Shown: positions 5,456-12,751 of the stretch, in pieces
How positions within the stretch are numbered: the stretch's first letter is position 1
Layout of the letters: each line of letters begins with the position of its first letter
Assembly: GCA_046594105.1 (NCBI GenBank)
Contig: JBKJQB010000175.1
Location: forward strand, 1 to 18,349
Length of the DNA: 18,349 nt
Source of the DNA: JBDSGC01 sp046594105
GTDB taxonomy: Bacteria > Acidobacteriota > Thermoanaerobaculia > Gp7-AA8
Reading direction: 5' to 3'
The notes under the pieces: generated by a model
Databases searched by the model: none
The model's input: only the letters and a program-made list of their open reading frames with translations
Told to the model about the DNA's origin: nothing
Translations under genes and position numbers: made by a program

Positions 5456-7381
5456 CTACTGCGTTCCGACCGCCAGCGCCGCGCCCGCCGCTGCTTTCTT
5501 CTCCGACTCGTACCGCTGCGAGAGCCCTTCGTAGATGAAGATGCCTTCGCCGAGGGTGCCTACGTAGAGGCGGTCTTTGCGGAAGGGATCGAGGGCGATG
5601 GAGGTGACTTCGGCGGTGCGGGAGGGGAGCGGGAACGAGCGCCACCCGGTAGCGTTGGGCTCGGCGACCAGAACTTCGTGCTGTTGCCGCGAGGTCAGGA
5701 AGACGAATTGGTCGGTGCTGCGCGACCCGCCGAACACCGCGGAGAACTGCGCGTCAGGCGCTTCCCGTTCCTGCCAGTGCCGCTCGGGGGAGATGGTGCC
5801 GGCCTTGACGCCTTGAACGCCGGCGACCATCACAACCTGCGCTGCGCCCTCGCCGCGGACTGCGATGGTGCGGCCCTTGGTCGGAGCTCCGACCAGGGGA
5901 GTCCACTGCGCGCCGTCGAATACGGTCACGCCGCCTGTGGTCAGCGCGAACAGCGAGCGCTTGTCGCCGAGGGATCCGAACGCGATGTCCACCGCGCGGA
6001 CGTCGGCGCCGGCCAGGCGGTACCAGTTACGACCGGAGTCGCGGCTGGTGAAAACGCCCTCCGAGGTTGCGGCGAAGTAGCGGAGCTTGTTCAGGCGGAG
6101 AACCTTGTCGACGCGGATCGGAAAGTTGCTGGGCGCTGCCTGATTCCACTGCGTCCCATCGGTGCTCCAGAAAAAACCGCGCTCCGTTCCGGCCAGCAAC
6201 CGGATCTCGGGATCCTCGGTCACCAGCAGCGACAGCACCGGCGGCAGCTCGTTGGCCGGGAGCTTCTTCCAGCTCGTTCCGGAGTCTTCCGACGCGTAGA
6301 TTCCGTTCGATGCGCCGCCGAAGGCCACGGACGCCAGAACGAGTTTCGGTGTGAGTGGATCAGCTGCGATGCTGGTGATGGTCAGGTTGCGCAATCCATC
6401 ACAGGAGCGCTTGAAGCTCCTGGCGTTGTTGTCGGAGACGTAGACGCCGTCCCCTTCCACGCCGAGGATCACCCGGTTCGGGCGCTGCGGATGGAGGGCG
6501 ATGGTGTTCACCACCAGCGAGTCGTCGGAGATCAGGTACCAGCTCTTTCCACCGTCCTGGGTGTGGTACAGACCGGCGACCGATCCGGCGTAGAGCGAAT
6601 CCTTGTCGCAGGGATCCAGCTCGATGTCGTGGATGCGGCGGTTGTTGAATCCCTCTTTGAAGCGGGTCCAGTTGTCGCCGCGGTCGGCCGTGCTGTAGAC
6701 CCAGCCGCAGGTGGAAACCCAGACGTTGTCCGGATTGTCGCGGTTGATGGTGATCGAGAACATGTCGGTGTCCAGCACCATGCCGGTATTGATCAGCTTC
6801 CAGTTCTTGCCGCCGTCTTCGGTGCGGATTCCCTGGCGCCAGGTGCCGACGTAGATGCGATCGCGCGAACGAGGATCGATGGCCAGAGACTCCACATTGA
6901 TCTGGTCGGAGATCTGCGTCCAGGTCTGGCCGGTGTCGACGCTACGGTAGACGCCGGTGAGCCCGCCGACGACGACAAAGCTGGAGTCGTGAGGATCGAG
7001 GGCGATGGCGCGAACGGAGAACTCTTCGAGGCCGGCATCACGCCGGCTCCAGGTGGCCCCCTGGTCGTCGGAGACGGCGACCACGCCGCCGCCCCAGAGG
7101 CCCCAGCATGCTGCCCAAAGGCGGCCGTCCCGGTCGATGACCAGGTTGTCGACGATGTAACCGGGAAAGGGCACCCCGAATCGGGGATTGCGCCAGCTTT
7201 TCGCGGCGTCGGTGGAGACGTAGACCTCCCCGCCGCTAGTGCCGAGGTACAGGGTGTCGGGATGGGCGGGATCGATGGCCAGCGCGCGCACGTCGGCGCC
7301 ATACAGATTGGCGCGATGCCACTGCGCGGAGAGAGGAATCGCGAACGCGAAAAAGATGAGCCCGATTAGGAGTCTACGCAT
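5456..7381 (-). CDS. Exported Asp-box (BNR/sortilin-like) beta-propeller protein
   Basis: It has 641 residues. Residues 1-20 (MRRLLIGLIFFAFAIPLSAQ) are a Sec signal peptide. The rest is a run of Asp-box repeats of the form S/T-x-D-x-G-x-x-W: STDAAKSW, SDDQGATW, SVDTGQTW, TEDGGKNW, TADRGDNW, TQDGGKSW, SEDSGTSW, SRDSGRNW and weaker ones. They are spaced by strands such as IALDPHDSSFVVVGG and LYVGTLGEGIFIYEG. This predicts one or two beta-propellers of the sortilin/YCF48/exo-sialidase-like fold, exported to periplasm or beyond. Such proteins are often called photosystem-II-assembly-like or glycosyl-hydrolase-like, but Asp-boxes are structural and no catalytic residues can be assigned. No second domain or C-terminal sorting signal is visible. 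It is transcribed alone, divergent from galU. Confidence 0.88.
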   Translation of the reverse strand: MRRLLIGLIFFAFAIPLSAQWHRANLYGADVRALAIDPAHPDTLYLGTSGGEVYVSTDAAKSWRNPRFGVPFPGYIVDNLVIDRDGRLWAACWGLWGGGVVAVSDDQGATWSRRDAGLEEFSVRAIALDPHDSSFVVVGGLTGVYRSVDTGQTWTQISDQINVESLAIDPRSRDRIYVGTWRQGIRTEDGGKNWKLINTGMVLDTDMFSITINRDNPDNVWVSTCGWVYSTADRGDNWTRFKEGFNNRRIHDIELDPCDKDSLYAGSVAGLYHTQDGGKSWYLISDDSLVVNTIALHPQRPNRVILGVEGDGVYVSDNNARSFKRSCDGLRNLTITSIAADPLTPKLVLASVAFGGASNGIYASEDSGTSWKKLPANELPPVLSLLVTEDPEIRLLAGTERGFFWSTDGTQWNQAAPSNFPIRVDKVLRLNKLRYFAATSEGVFTSRDSGRNWYRLAGADVRAVDIAFGSLGDKRSLFALTTGGVTVFDGAQWTPLVGAPTKGRTIAVRGEGAAQVVMVAGVQGVKAGTISPERHWQEREAPDAQFSAVFGGSRSTDQFVFLTSRQQHEVLVAEPNATGWRSFPLPSRTAEVTSIALDPFRKDRLYVGTLGEGIFIYEGLSQRYESEKKAAAGAALAVGTQ

Positions 7382-7398
7382 GCCCGCCCGACCTTGGG

Positions 7399-7428
7399 AT
7401 TTTGAACGACCGATGAATCTGGAAGCAA
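7399..7428 (-). promoter_or_regulatory. Candidate promoter for the Asp-box propeller gene
   Basis: On the minus strand TTGCTT (7428-7423) and CAAAAT (7404-7399) are separated by 18 bp, and the -10 box ends 17 nt before the ATG at 7381. This is the only promoter candidate in the window with a reasonable -35 hexamer. Confidence 0.4.
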
Positions 7429-7533
7429 GTTAGCCGCCACTCGAATCTGGAACGGGTGACGGCGCGACCGGCCCGGGTCGCAGGCATTTCCGCCTTCGTC
7501 GCGCCCGGCAAGGCCCACAACCGCACAACCCGG

Positions 7534-7539
7534 TAAACT
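7534..7539 (+). promoter_or_regulatory. Candidate -10 box (TAAACT) for leaderless galU
   Basis: TAAACT ends 6 nt before the galU ATG at 7546, the same spacing as the boxes at 524 and 3172. No Shine-Dalgarno sequence lies between box and start, so the mRNA is predicted to be leaderless. Confidence 0.5.
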
Positions 7540-7545
7540 CCTTCC

Positions 7546-8469
7546 ATGGACCTCCGCACCTGCGTCTTCCCCTGTGCCGGCTTCGGCACCCGCTTCTTTC
7601 CGGCGACCAAAGTGATCCCCAAAGAGATGCTGCCTCTCGTCGACAAGCCCATCCTTCAGTACGGAATCGAGGAAGCGGTGGAATCGGGGATGGACAAGCT
7701 GATCGTGGTGATGTCGAAAGGGAAGGACGCCATCCTCGACCATTTCGACCGTACCTCGGAGTTGGAGCGTTCTCTGCGCGATCGCCAGAAATTCGATCTT
7801 CTCTCGGAGGTCGATGCCGTCAGCAGCATGGTCGACATCATCTCGGTACGGCAGAAAGAGGCGCTGGGACTGGGTCATGCCGTGCTGCAGGCGCGCGACG
7901 CCGTGGGCAACGAGCCGTTCGCCGTCCTGCTGCCGGACGATGTGATCCTCTCGCAGGAGCCCTGCCTTTCCCAGATGCGTCGCCTGTTCGAGGAGACCGG
8001 ACGTCCGGTGATCGCGCTGATGGAAGTCGGAGCTCACGAGACATCGCGCTACGGCATCGTTGCCGGAAAGCTGGAAGGGAACCGCCGCTTCCGCATCACG
8101 GACATGGTGGAGAAGCCAAAGATCAAGCCTCCCTCGCGCTACGCCATCATCGGACGCTACATCCTCCCGCCCGAGATTTTCTCACTGCTGGAGAAGACCG
8201 AACGCGGCGCCGGCGGGGAGATCCAGCTGACCGATGCGCTGCGCGAACTCGTTCGCTCCGGCGATTTTTACGGATACGTGTTCGACGGGCAGCGTTACGA
8301 CGCCGGCGAGAAGCTTGGATACCTGAAGGCCACGGTCGACTACGCGCTGCGGCATCCCACGCTGGGCGCAGAGTTCCGGGACCACCTCGACACCTTGTCG
8401 CCGCCGGCGAAGAAGCGACGTCCTGCGTCGAAAAAGAAGCCGCGTCCGCGCACGGCGGGGAAGCGGTAG
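7546..8469 (+). CDS. galU: UTP--glucose-1-phosphate uridylyltransferase
   Basis: Makes UDP-glucose from UTP and glucose-1-phosphate in the cytoplasm, feeding cell-envelope polysaccharide and sugar-nucleotide synthesis. It has 307 residues, typical for bacterial GalU. Seen: the nucleotide-binding signature AGFGTRFFPATKVIPKEMLP (residues 11-30) followed by LVDKP, QYGIEEAVESG, the metal-binding region LLPDDV, the sugar-binding stretch MVEKPK, GRYIL, GAGGEIQLTDAL, and FDGQRYDAGEKLGYLKA near the end. After the domain comes a strongly basic tail (KKRRPASKKKPRPRTAGKR), which is not part of the usual enzyme and may just be a lineage extension. ATG 7546 is set by the family N-terminus and the TAAACT box. 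The stop codon is directly followed by the antitoxin ATG, so the two genes are probably co-transcribed. Confidence 0.95.
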   Translation: MDLRTCVFPCAGFGTRFFPATKVIPKEMLPLVDKPILQYGIEEAVESGMDKLIVVMSKGKDAILDHFDRTSELERSLRDRQKFDLLSEVDAVSSMVDIISVRQKEALGLGHAVLQARDAVGNEPFAVLLPDDVILSQEPCLSQMRRLFEETGRPVIALMEVGAHETSRYGIVAGKLEGNRRFRITDMVEKPKIKPPSRYAIIGRYILPPEIFSLLEKTERGAGGEIQLTDALRELVRSGDFYGYVFDGQRYDAGEKLGYLKATVDYALRHPTLGAEFRDHLDTLSPPAKKRRPASKKKPRPRTAGKR

Positions 8470-8736
8470 ATGGATGAGAAACAGCGGGAGGTCATCGACC
8501 TCACCGGCGAGCTGCGGGACCTGGTGGGCGAGTGTGAGCTCACCGGCCGGCGCACCACCTTCTCCCGAAACGGCCGGCCGGTCGCGGTGATCATTTCCCA
8601 GGACGAGTACGCCGCATTGCGCGAGACCATCGACATCGCGAACGATGCCGGGCTGCGCGAAGCCATCGCCATCAGCGAAGAGCAGACCGCGCGGAATGAG
8701 CTGATGCTGGTCGAGGATCTGTTCGAGATCGAGTAG
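8470..8736 (+). CDS. Phd/YefM-type antitoxin
   Basis: It has 88 residues, normal for the family. Seen: the N-terminal strand-helix part REVIDLTGELRDLVGECELTG, then TFSRNGRPVAVIISQDEYAALRET, the conserved Phd/YefM core that dimerises and binds operator DNA. An acidic, flexible C-terminus (EEQTARNELMLVEDLFEIE) would wrap the toxin. It should neutralise the RelE-like protein encoded at 8998-9246 and repress the shared promoter (family knowledge). Two things are odd. Its ATG abuts the galU stop with no gap, so it appears to be expressed as a galU passenger. The toxin gene is also 261 bp away instead of adjacent. Pairing with that toxin is likely but not certain. Confidence 0.82.
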   Translation: MDEKQREVIDLTGELRDLVGECELTGRRTTFSRNGRPVAVIISQDEYAALRETIDIANDAGLREAIAISEEQTARNELMLVEDLFEIE

Positions 8737-8780
8737 GCCGCACGACCGACGGCGTTGGCTCGCAGCCGTTCGGAGACAGG

Positions 8781-8913
8781 TTGCCTTCCGGAGCGCCGGC
8801 ATCCTGCCGGCCGGTCCGCGGGCATCCTGTCCGCAGAAGCTCGCCGAGAAGCGCCGGCTGGGAAGCCGACGCCACGGCCGGCAAGGATGCCGGCGATACG
8901 TGCGCTCCGCTCA
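8781..8913 (+). repeat. Interspersed palindromic repeat (copy 1) between antitoxin and toxin genes
   Basis: About 130 bp nearly identical to the reverse complement of 15344-15473. It has inverted ends: GCCGGCATCCTGCCGGCCGG near the left and GGCCGGCAAGGATGCCGGC near the right. Further short palindromes (CGGGCATCCTGTCCG) lie in between. No frame in it looks coding. Confidence 0.85.
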
Positions 8914-8984
8914 ACGGCGTAGCGCACCATTCACCGGCTCACGATGAGGAGGTCTGCCGGACAGAACCGCTGCCTTCTCCGCGA

Positions 8985-8990
8985 TACACT
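8985..8990 (+). promoter_or_regulatory. Candidate -10 box (TACACT) for a leaderless toxin transcript
   Basis: TACACT ends 7 nt before the toxin ATG at 8998, with no Shine-Dalgarno in between. If real, the toxin has its own promoter, separate from the antitoxin. Confidence 0.42.
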
Positions 8991-8997
8991 CGCCTCC

Positions 8998-9246
8998 ATG
9001 TGGAATGACCGGCTGCGGATCGCCGAGCGCGTCGAATCGGACTGGAAGTCGCTCAGCGGAGAGGAGCGAACCAAGATCCGCGCTGCGCTGGAGGTCATCG
9101 ACGAAGATCCCATCATCGGCGCTCCCTTGTTCGAGCCTCTGCGCGGGTTGTGGAGCCATCGCGTGGACCACCTGCGCATCGTCTATCGCATCGTCTCCGA
9201 GGCGCGATTCATCGTGATCCTGAGCATCGCGCGAGCGGCCCGATGA
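8998..9246 (+). CDS. RelE/ParE-family toxin
   Basis: It has 82 residues, with the compact family pattern: a helical hairpin (WNDRLRIAERVESDWKSLSGEERTKIRAALEVI), then PLRGLWSHRVDHLRIVYRI and the strand FIVILSIARAAR. Relatives cleave mRNA on the ribosome (RelE) or poison gyrase (ParE); the sequence alone does not decide which. The C-terminus is shorter than in most RelE proteins, which end in a GHR..VY motif; here it stops at IARAAR, so activity may be altered. ATG 8998 is chosen because it opens the fold and sits 7 nt after a TACACT box; the frame is open further upstream but with no family sequence. The stop overlaps the maf start (ATGA), so toxin and maf are probably translated in coupling. 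Confidence 0.82.
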   Translation: MWNDRLRIAERVESDWKSLSGEERTKIRAALEVIDEDPIIGAPLFEPLRGLWSHRVDHLRIVYRIVSEARFIVILSIARAAR

Positions 9247-9845
9247 GGTTCGTGCTGGCCTCGCAGTCGCCGCGGCGGCGGGAGCTTCTGGAATCGGTCG
9301 GGCTGCCGTTCGACGTCGTGCCCAGTCACGTGCCGGAGGAACATGCGACCGGAGAGTCGCCGGACGCCTACGTGACCCGTCTCTCGCGTGACAAGGCCCG
9401 GGCGATCTCCGCCAGTCATGCGGATCGCTGGGTGATCGCGGCGGACACCATCGTCATGCTCGGCAATCAGCTGTTGGAAAAGCCGGCGGATGAAGCAGAC
9501 GCGCGACGTATGCTTTCGCTCATCGCCGGCCGAACTCACGTCGTGCATACCGGCGTCACTCTGCATTGTGCGGAACAGGACTATCTGGACACCCAGGTCG
9601 CGCAATCCGAGGTGCAGATGCTTCCTCTGACCGCTGACGAGGTGGCCTGGTATGCGGCGACGGGCGAGCCGCTCGACAAGGCCGGAGCCTACGCCGTGCA
9701 GGGAGTCGGATCGATGTTCATCCAGTCCGTCAATGGTAGCTACACGAACGTGGTCGGACTTCCCCTGGCCATGCTCTTCGAGATGCTCAAGCGCGCCGGG
9801 ATCGACGCCCTGACTCTCTCCCGGCCAGCGAAGGTTTGTTCGTAG
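9243..9845 (+). CDS. maf: Maf-family nucleoside triphosphate pyrophosphatase (dTTP/UTP type)
   Basis: A cytoplasmic house-cleaning enzyme that hydrolyses dTTP, UTP and modified pyrimidine triphosphates to monophosphate and pyrophosphate. It has 200 residues, the normal length. Seen: the N-terminal substrate loop LASQSPRRRELL (5-16), DKARAIS, the metal-binding AADTIV, LEKPADEADARRML, and GEPLDKAGAYAVQG followed by NVVGLPL. The DKAGAY.QG form points to the dTTP/UTP (YhdE-like) branch rather than the 7-methyl-GTP branch. The ATG overlaps the toxin stop by 4 bp, so expression may depend on toxin translation. The gene is followed by a 153-bp gap with a possible promoter for the MlaD-like gene. Confidence 0.93.
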   Translation: MRFVLASQSPRRRELLESVGLPFDVVPSHVPEEHATGESPDAYVTRLSRDKARAISASHADRWVIAADTIVMLGNQLLEKPADEADARRMLSLIAGRTHVVHTGVTLHCAEQDYLDTQVAQSEVQMLPLTADEVAWYAATGEPLDKAGAYAVQGVGSMFIQSVNGSYTNVVGLPLAMLFEMLKRAGIDALTLSRPAKVCS

Positions 9846-9918
9846 AACGCGTCGGAAGGGGCGTTGGCGCATCCGAGGAGAAGCCGTTCCTGTTGTGAAT
9901 CTGGTCAGGAATCCAAGC

Positions 9919-9924
9919 TAGACT
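9919..9924 (+). promoter_or_regulatory. Weak candidate -10 box (TAGACT) for the MlaD-like gene
   Basis: TAGACT lies 74 nt before the ATG at 9999. TTGTGA at 9893-9898 could be its -35, but the 20-bp spacing is long. A GGGAG Shine-Dalgarno-like element begins at 9986, 8 nt before the ATG, so this mRNA would carry a leader, unlike the leaderless candidates. Confidence 0.3.
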
Positions 9925-9998
9925 GCGGGCGGTTCTGAGGCCATTGCAGGCTTGGATCTCCAGTCGCCACATCCATCGATCACTCGGGAGCGAATCGA

Positions 9999-11537
9999 AT
10001 GTCATCCGCAGCAAAAGTCGGCGCGTTCATGCTGGTGGTCCTGGCCATCCTCGGATTTTTCATTCTGAAGATCGAGGATGTTCAGATCGGCCGGCGCGGA
10101 CCCTCGAAGAAGGTGGTTGCGCTTTTTGATTCGGCCGCCGGGCTGGAAAAGAAATCCACGGTTCGAGTTGCCGGCGTGTCGGTGGGGAAGGTGTCCGACA
10201 TCCACCTGCGGTCCGATGGAAAAGCCGAAGTGACCCTGGAAGTCGACCCCCAGGTGCAGCTGCACCGCAACTCCAGCGCCCATGTGGCCAGTCTCGGACT
10301 GCTGGGGGAGAAGTACATCGAGCTGGATCCCGGCACGCAGAGTCTGCCGCTGCTTCCCGCCGATCAGCAAGTGGTGCTGCGCGGAACGCAGCCAGCATCC
10401 ATCGACGAAGTGACCAGCCAGGTTTCCGCGATCGCCGAGGATGTGAAGGCGATCACTGCGTCGATGCGAACGGTCATGACCGGACCGACGGGCCAGCAGC
10501 GGCTGGAGGAGATCGTGGAGAACGTCCGCCAGATCAGCGGCGACATGCGGGCACTCATCGCGGAGAATCGGGCCAGCGTCAACGCCACGATGTCCGACGC
10601 GCGCGCCATCACCGCATCGCTCCGCGTGGAACTGCCCAAGCTCGCGGCGACCATGGACCGCGTGGCCAGCCAGCTCGGTGGGACGGTCGGCGAAAACCGT
10701 GAGGATCTTCGGGGGATTGTCGAGAACATGAAGGTGCTCTCTGCCGATCTGAAAACAACCTCGGACAACATGAACTCCATCACTGGCCAGGTTCGCAGCG
10801 GGCAAGGCTCGGTCGGAAAGCTTTTCTACAGCGATGAAGCACACGACCGGCTGACCTCGGCGCTGGGATCGGTGGAGAGCGGTGTCACGGAGCTGAAGAA
10901 CACCTTGGCACGGGTGAACCGGATCGGTCTCGACGTGGGCGTCAACGGCGACTACTACGCAAGCCTGGGCGGCAAGGGCAAGAAGAATCCTGATGAGAAC
11001 ATCGGTGGAAGCGCTCGTTCCGCGGTGTGGCTGCGACTGACGCCCAATCCGGAACGCAATCGTTTCTACAACATCGAACTGGCCGATGCTCCCCAGGGGC
11101 GCCGCCAGGACCGGATCATCGAAGAAACCGTGACCAATCCGGGGACCGGCGCTGCGAACACCACCATCACGCACGAGACGAAGTTCACTCGCGACTTCGT
11201 GGTCTCTGCGCAGGCGGGCTGGAACCTGCAGCCCTTCGCGGTGCGCATCGGCCTGATCGATTCGACGGGGGGCGGTGGGGTGGACTACCAGTGGAACGAT
11301 CGCCTCCGCGTCACCGGTGAAGCCTTTGATTTCGGCAAGCGGGTCGACAACAAACCGCACGTTCGCGCGTTCGCGGAGTATGTCGCCCGGCGCGAGAAGC
11401 CGCGGACGCCCTCCATCTTCGTCCGTAGCGGCGTCGACAACCTGCTGAACAAGACCTCGTTCACGTTCGGCGGCGGCGTGCGCTGGAGAGACGACGATCT
11501 GAAGTACCTGATTGGCAGCGTGCCCATTCCGAAGTAA
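9999..11537 (+). CDS. MlaD-like MCE-domain protein with a C-terminal beta-barrel-like region
   Basis: It has 512 residues, against about 180 for E. coli MlaD. Order seen: one N-terminal membrane helix (about 8-24, FMLVVLAILGFFI); one MCE domain (about 37-115) with FDSAAGLEKKSTVRVAGVSVGKV and LGLLGEKYIELDPG; a polar helical, probably coiled-coil stalk (about 135-310) with repeated ITASMR/ISGDMR/LSADLK-like heptads; and a region (about 311-505) of alternating strands with glycine-rich turns (FAVRIGLIDSTGGGGVDY, SIFVRSGVDNLLN, FTFGGGVRW). The last part reads like an outer-membrane beta-barrel, so one chain could span inner membrane, periplasm and outer membrane and carry phospholipids. A MlaD of this architecture is known from the diderm Firmicute Veillonella. 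No mlaE or mlaF permease/ATPase gene is in the window. Barrel and stalk are inferred by eye. Confidence 0.85.
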   Translation: MSSAAKVGAFMLVVLAILGFFILKIEDVQIGRRGPSKKVVALFDSAAGLEKKSTVRVAGVSVGKVSDIHLRSDGKAEVTLEVDPQVQLHRNSSAHVASLGLLGEKYIELDPGTQSLPLLPADQQVVLRGTQPASIDEVTSQVSAIAEDVKAITASMRTVMTGPTGQQRLEEIVENVRQISGDMRALIAENRASVNATMSDARAITASLRVELPKLAATMDRVASQLGGTVGENREDLRGIVENMKVLSADLKTTSDNMNSITGQVRSGQGSVGKLFYSDEAHDRLTSALGSVESGVTELKNTLARVNRIGLDVGVNGDYYASLGGKGKKNPDENIGGSARSAVWLRLTPNPERNRFYNIELADAPQGRRQDRIIEETVTNPGTGAANTTITHETKFTRDFVVSAQAGWNLQPFAVRIGLIDSTGGGGVDYQWNDRLRVTGEAFDFGKRVDNKPHVRAFAEYVARREKPRTPSIFVRSGVDNLLNKTSFTFGGGVRWRDDDLKYLIGSVPIPK

Positions 11538-11545
11538 CAGGGTTG

Positions 11546-11633
11546 TGTGGCGCGGCCGTCCCGGCCGCGTAAGCGCGGCGCCCGGCCGTCGCGGCCGCGT
11601 TGTGATCAGGCGGCCGAGGACGGCCGCACCACA
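11546..11633. repeat. GC-rich palindromic repeat between the MlaD-like gene and ddl
   Basis: The ends are inverted: TGTGGCGCGGCCGTCC at the left and GGACGGCCGCACCACA at the right (one mismatch). The middle repeats the CGGCCGTC..GGCCGCG motif at 11551-11570 and 11583-11600. This is a separate family from the repeats at 8781 and 5171. It occupies most of the 122-bp gap upstream of ddl, where I see no clear promoter. Confidence 0.75.
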
Positions 11634-11659
11634 GCGACCTCTCGTGAGATCCTTCGGCC

Positions 11660-12751
11660 ATGTCCGAGTCAATCCGCACGGTTCTGCTGTTCGGCGGCCG
11701 CAGCGCCGAGCATGATGTCTCGCTCCTGTCGGCTCGCTCCGTTGCCGCCGCAGCGCCCAAAGCGCGGATCGACATCATCCCGATCTGCATCGCCCGGGAT
11801 GGGCTGTTCCTGTCGCCGGAGCGGAGCGCGGCAGTGCTTGCCGGAACGGAACGGTCCGCGCATGGGGATGCCGGCTTTCTCTTCGAGGCGTGGGCCCGTC
11901 GCGAGCATCCCGATGTGGTGTTTCCACTGGTCCACGGCACGCAGGGAGAAGACGGCGTTCTGCAGGGCTATCTGGAGACTCTGGGACTGCCCTACGTAGG
12001 CAGCGGCGTCACCGCCTCCGCCATCGGGATGGACAAGGCAGCGATGAAGTACGCCTTCGCCGCGGCCAAATTGCCGATGATCGACTATGTCCAGGTCCGG
12101 GAGCACGACTGGAAAAATGATCGGGAACGGATTCTTCGTTCGGTCAACAACGCGCTCAGGCTTCCCTACTTTGTGAAGCCGGCGAACGGAGGATCCTCGA
12201 TCGGAATCACGAAAGTGAAAGCGGATGCCGACCTCGCCGCGGCCGTGGAGACGGCATTGCAGTTCGACGAAAAGGTGTTGGTCGAGCGAGGGGTCGATGC
12301 CCGTGAGATCGAAGTCTCGGTTCTGGGAAACGACCTGCCGGAAGCGAGCTTGCCGGGCGAGATCGTCTCCGGCGGCGACTGGTACGGCTACGAAGACAAG
12401 TATCTCGATCGCGGTTCGGAGCTGATCATTCCGGCGAAGCTGGCCAAAGACAAGACCGATGAGATCCGCCGGCTGGCCGTGACCGCGTTCAAGGCCATCG
12501 GCGCCTCAGGATGCGCGCGCGTCGACTTTTTTCTGGAGCGGGGCACAAATCGCCTGTACCTGAACGAGATCAACACCACACCGGGATTCACGAAGATCTC
12601 CATGTACCCCAAGCTCTGGGAAGCGACAGAGGTGAAGTATGCCCGCCTGATCGAGCGGCTGGTGGAGTTGGGGATGGAGCGCTTTTCGATGCGCACGGCA
12701 CGTCAGGAACGGGTTCTTCAGTGGGTTGCGGAGTCGAAACCGTTGTCATGA
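11660..12751 (+). CDS. ddl: D-alanine--D-alanine ligase
   Basis: ATP-dependent joining of two D-alanines for the peptidoglycan precursor, in the cytoplasm. It has 363 residues, normal for the longer Ddl form. Seen: the N-terminal substrate motif LLFGGRSAEHDVSLLSA (9-25), PLVHGTQGEDG, SAIGMDKAAMK, the ATP-grasp signature VKPANGGSSIG, the serine/lysine loop GYEDKYLD, CARVDFFLERG, and the metal-binding LNEINTTPGFT followed by SMYPKLWE. All expected parts are present. The ATG at 11660 begins right where the family N-terminus requires. No clear Shine-Dalgarno sequence precedes it; a palindromic repeat lies just upstream. The stop overlaps the next gene by ATGA, linking it to a membrane exporter component. 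Confidence 0.96.
   Translation: MSESIRTVLLFGGRSAEHDVSLLSARSVAAAAPKARIDIIPICIARDGLFLSPERSAAVLAGTERSAHGDAGFLFEAWARREHPDVVFPLVHGTQGEDGVLQGYLETLGLPYVGSGVTASAIGMDKAAMKYAFAAAKLPMIDYVQVREHDWKNDRERILRSVNNALRLPYFVKPANGGSSIGITKVKADADLAAAVETALQFDEKVLVERGVDAREIEVSVLGNDLPEASLPGEIVSGGDWYGYEDKYLDRGSELIIPAKLAKDKTDEIRRLAVTAFKAIGASGCARVDFFLERGTNRLYLNEINTTPGFTKISMYPKLWEATEVKYARLIERLVELGMERFSMRTARQERVLQWVAESKPLS

Noticed and set aside
5424..5456. Terminator after the propeller gene on the minus strand
   Set aside because: A GCATCT/AGATGC stem and a GCGGC/GCCGC stem are present, but neither is followed by a T-run.
5198..7369. Long plus-strand open frame (about 720 codons) opposite the propeller gene
   Set aside because: It is antisense to a gene with a signal peptide and many Asp-box repeats. 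Its own translation has no recognisable motif and looks like a GC-rich shadow frame; its 5' part also runs through the palindromic repeat.
10002..11672. Long minus-strand open frame opposite the MlaD-like gene
   Set aside because: The plus strand carries a clear MCE protein, and the antisense product is low-complexity with no family features.
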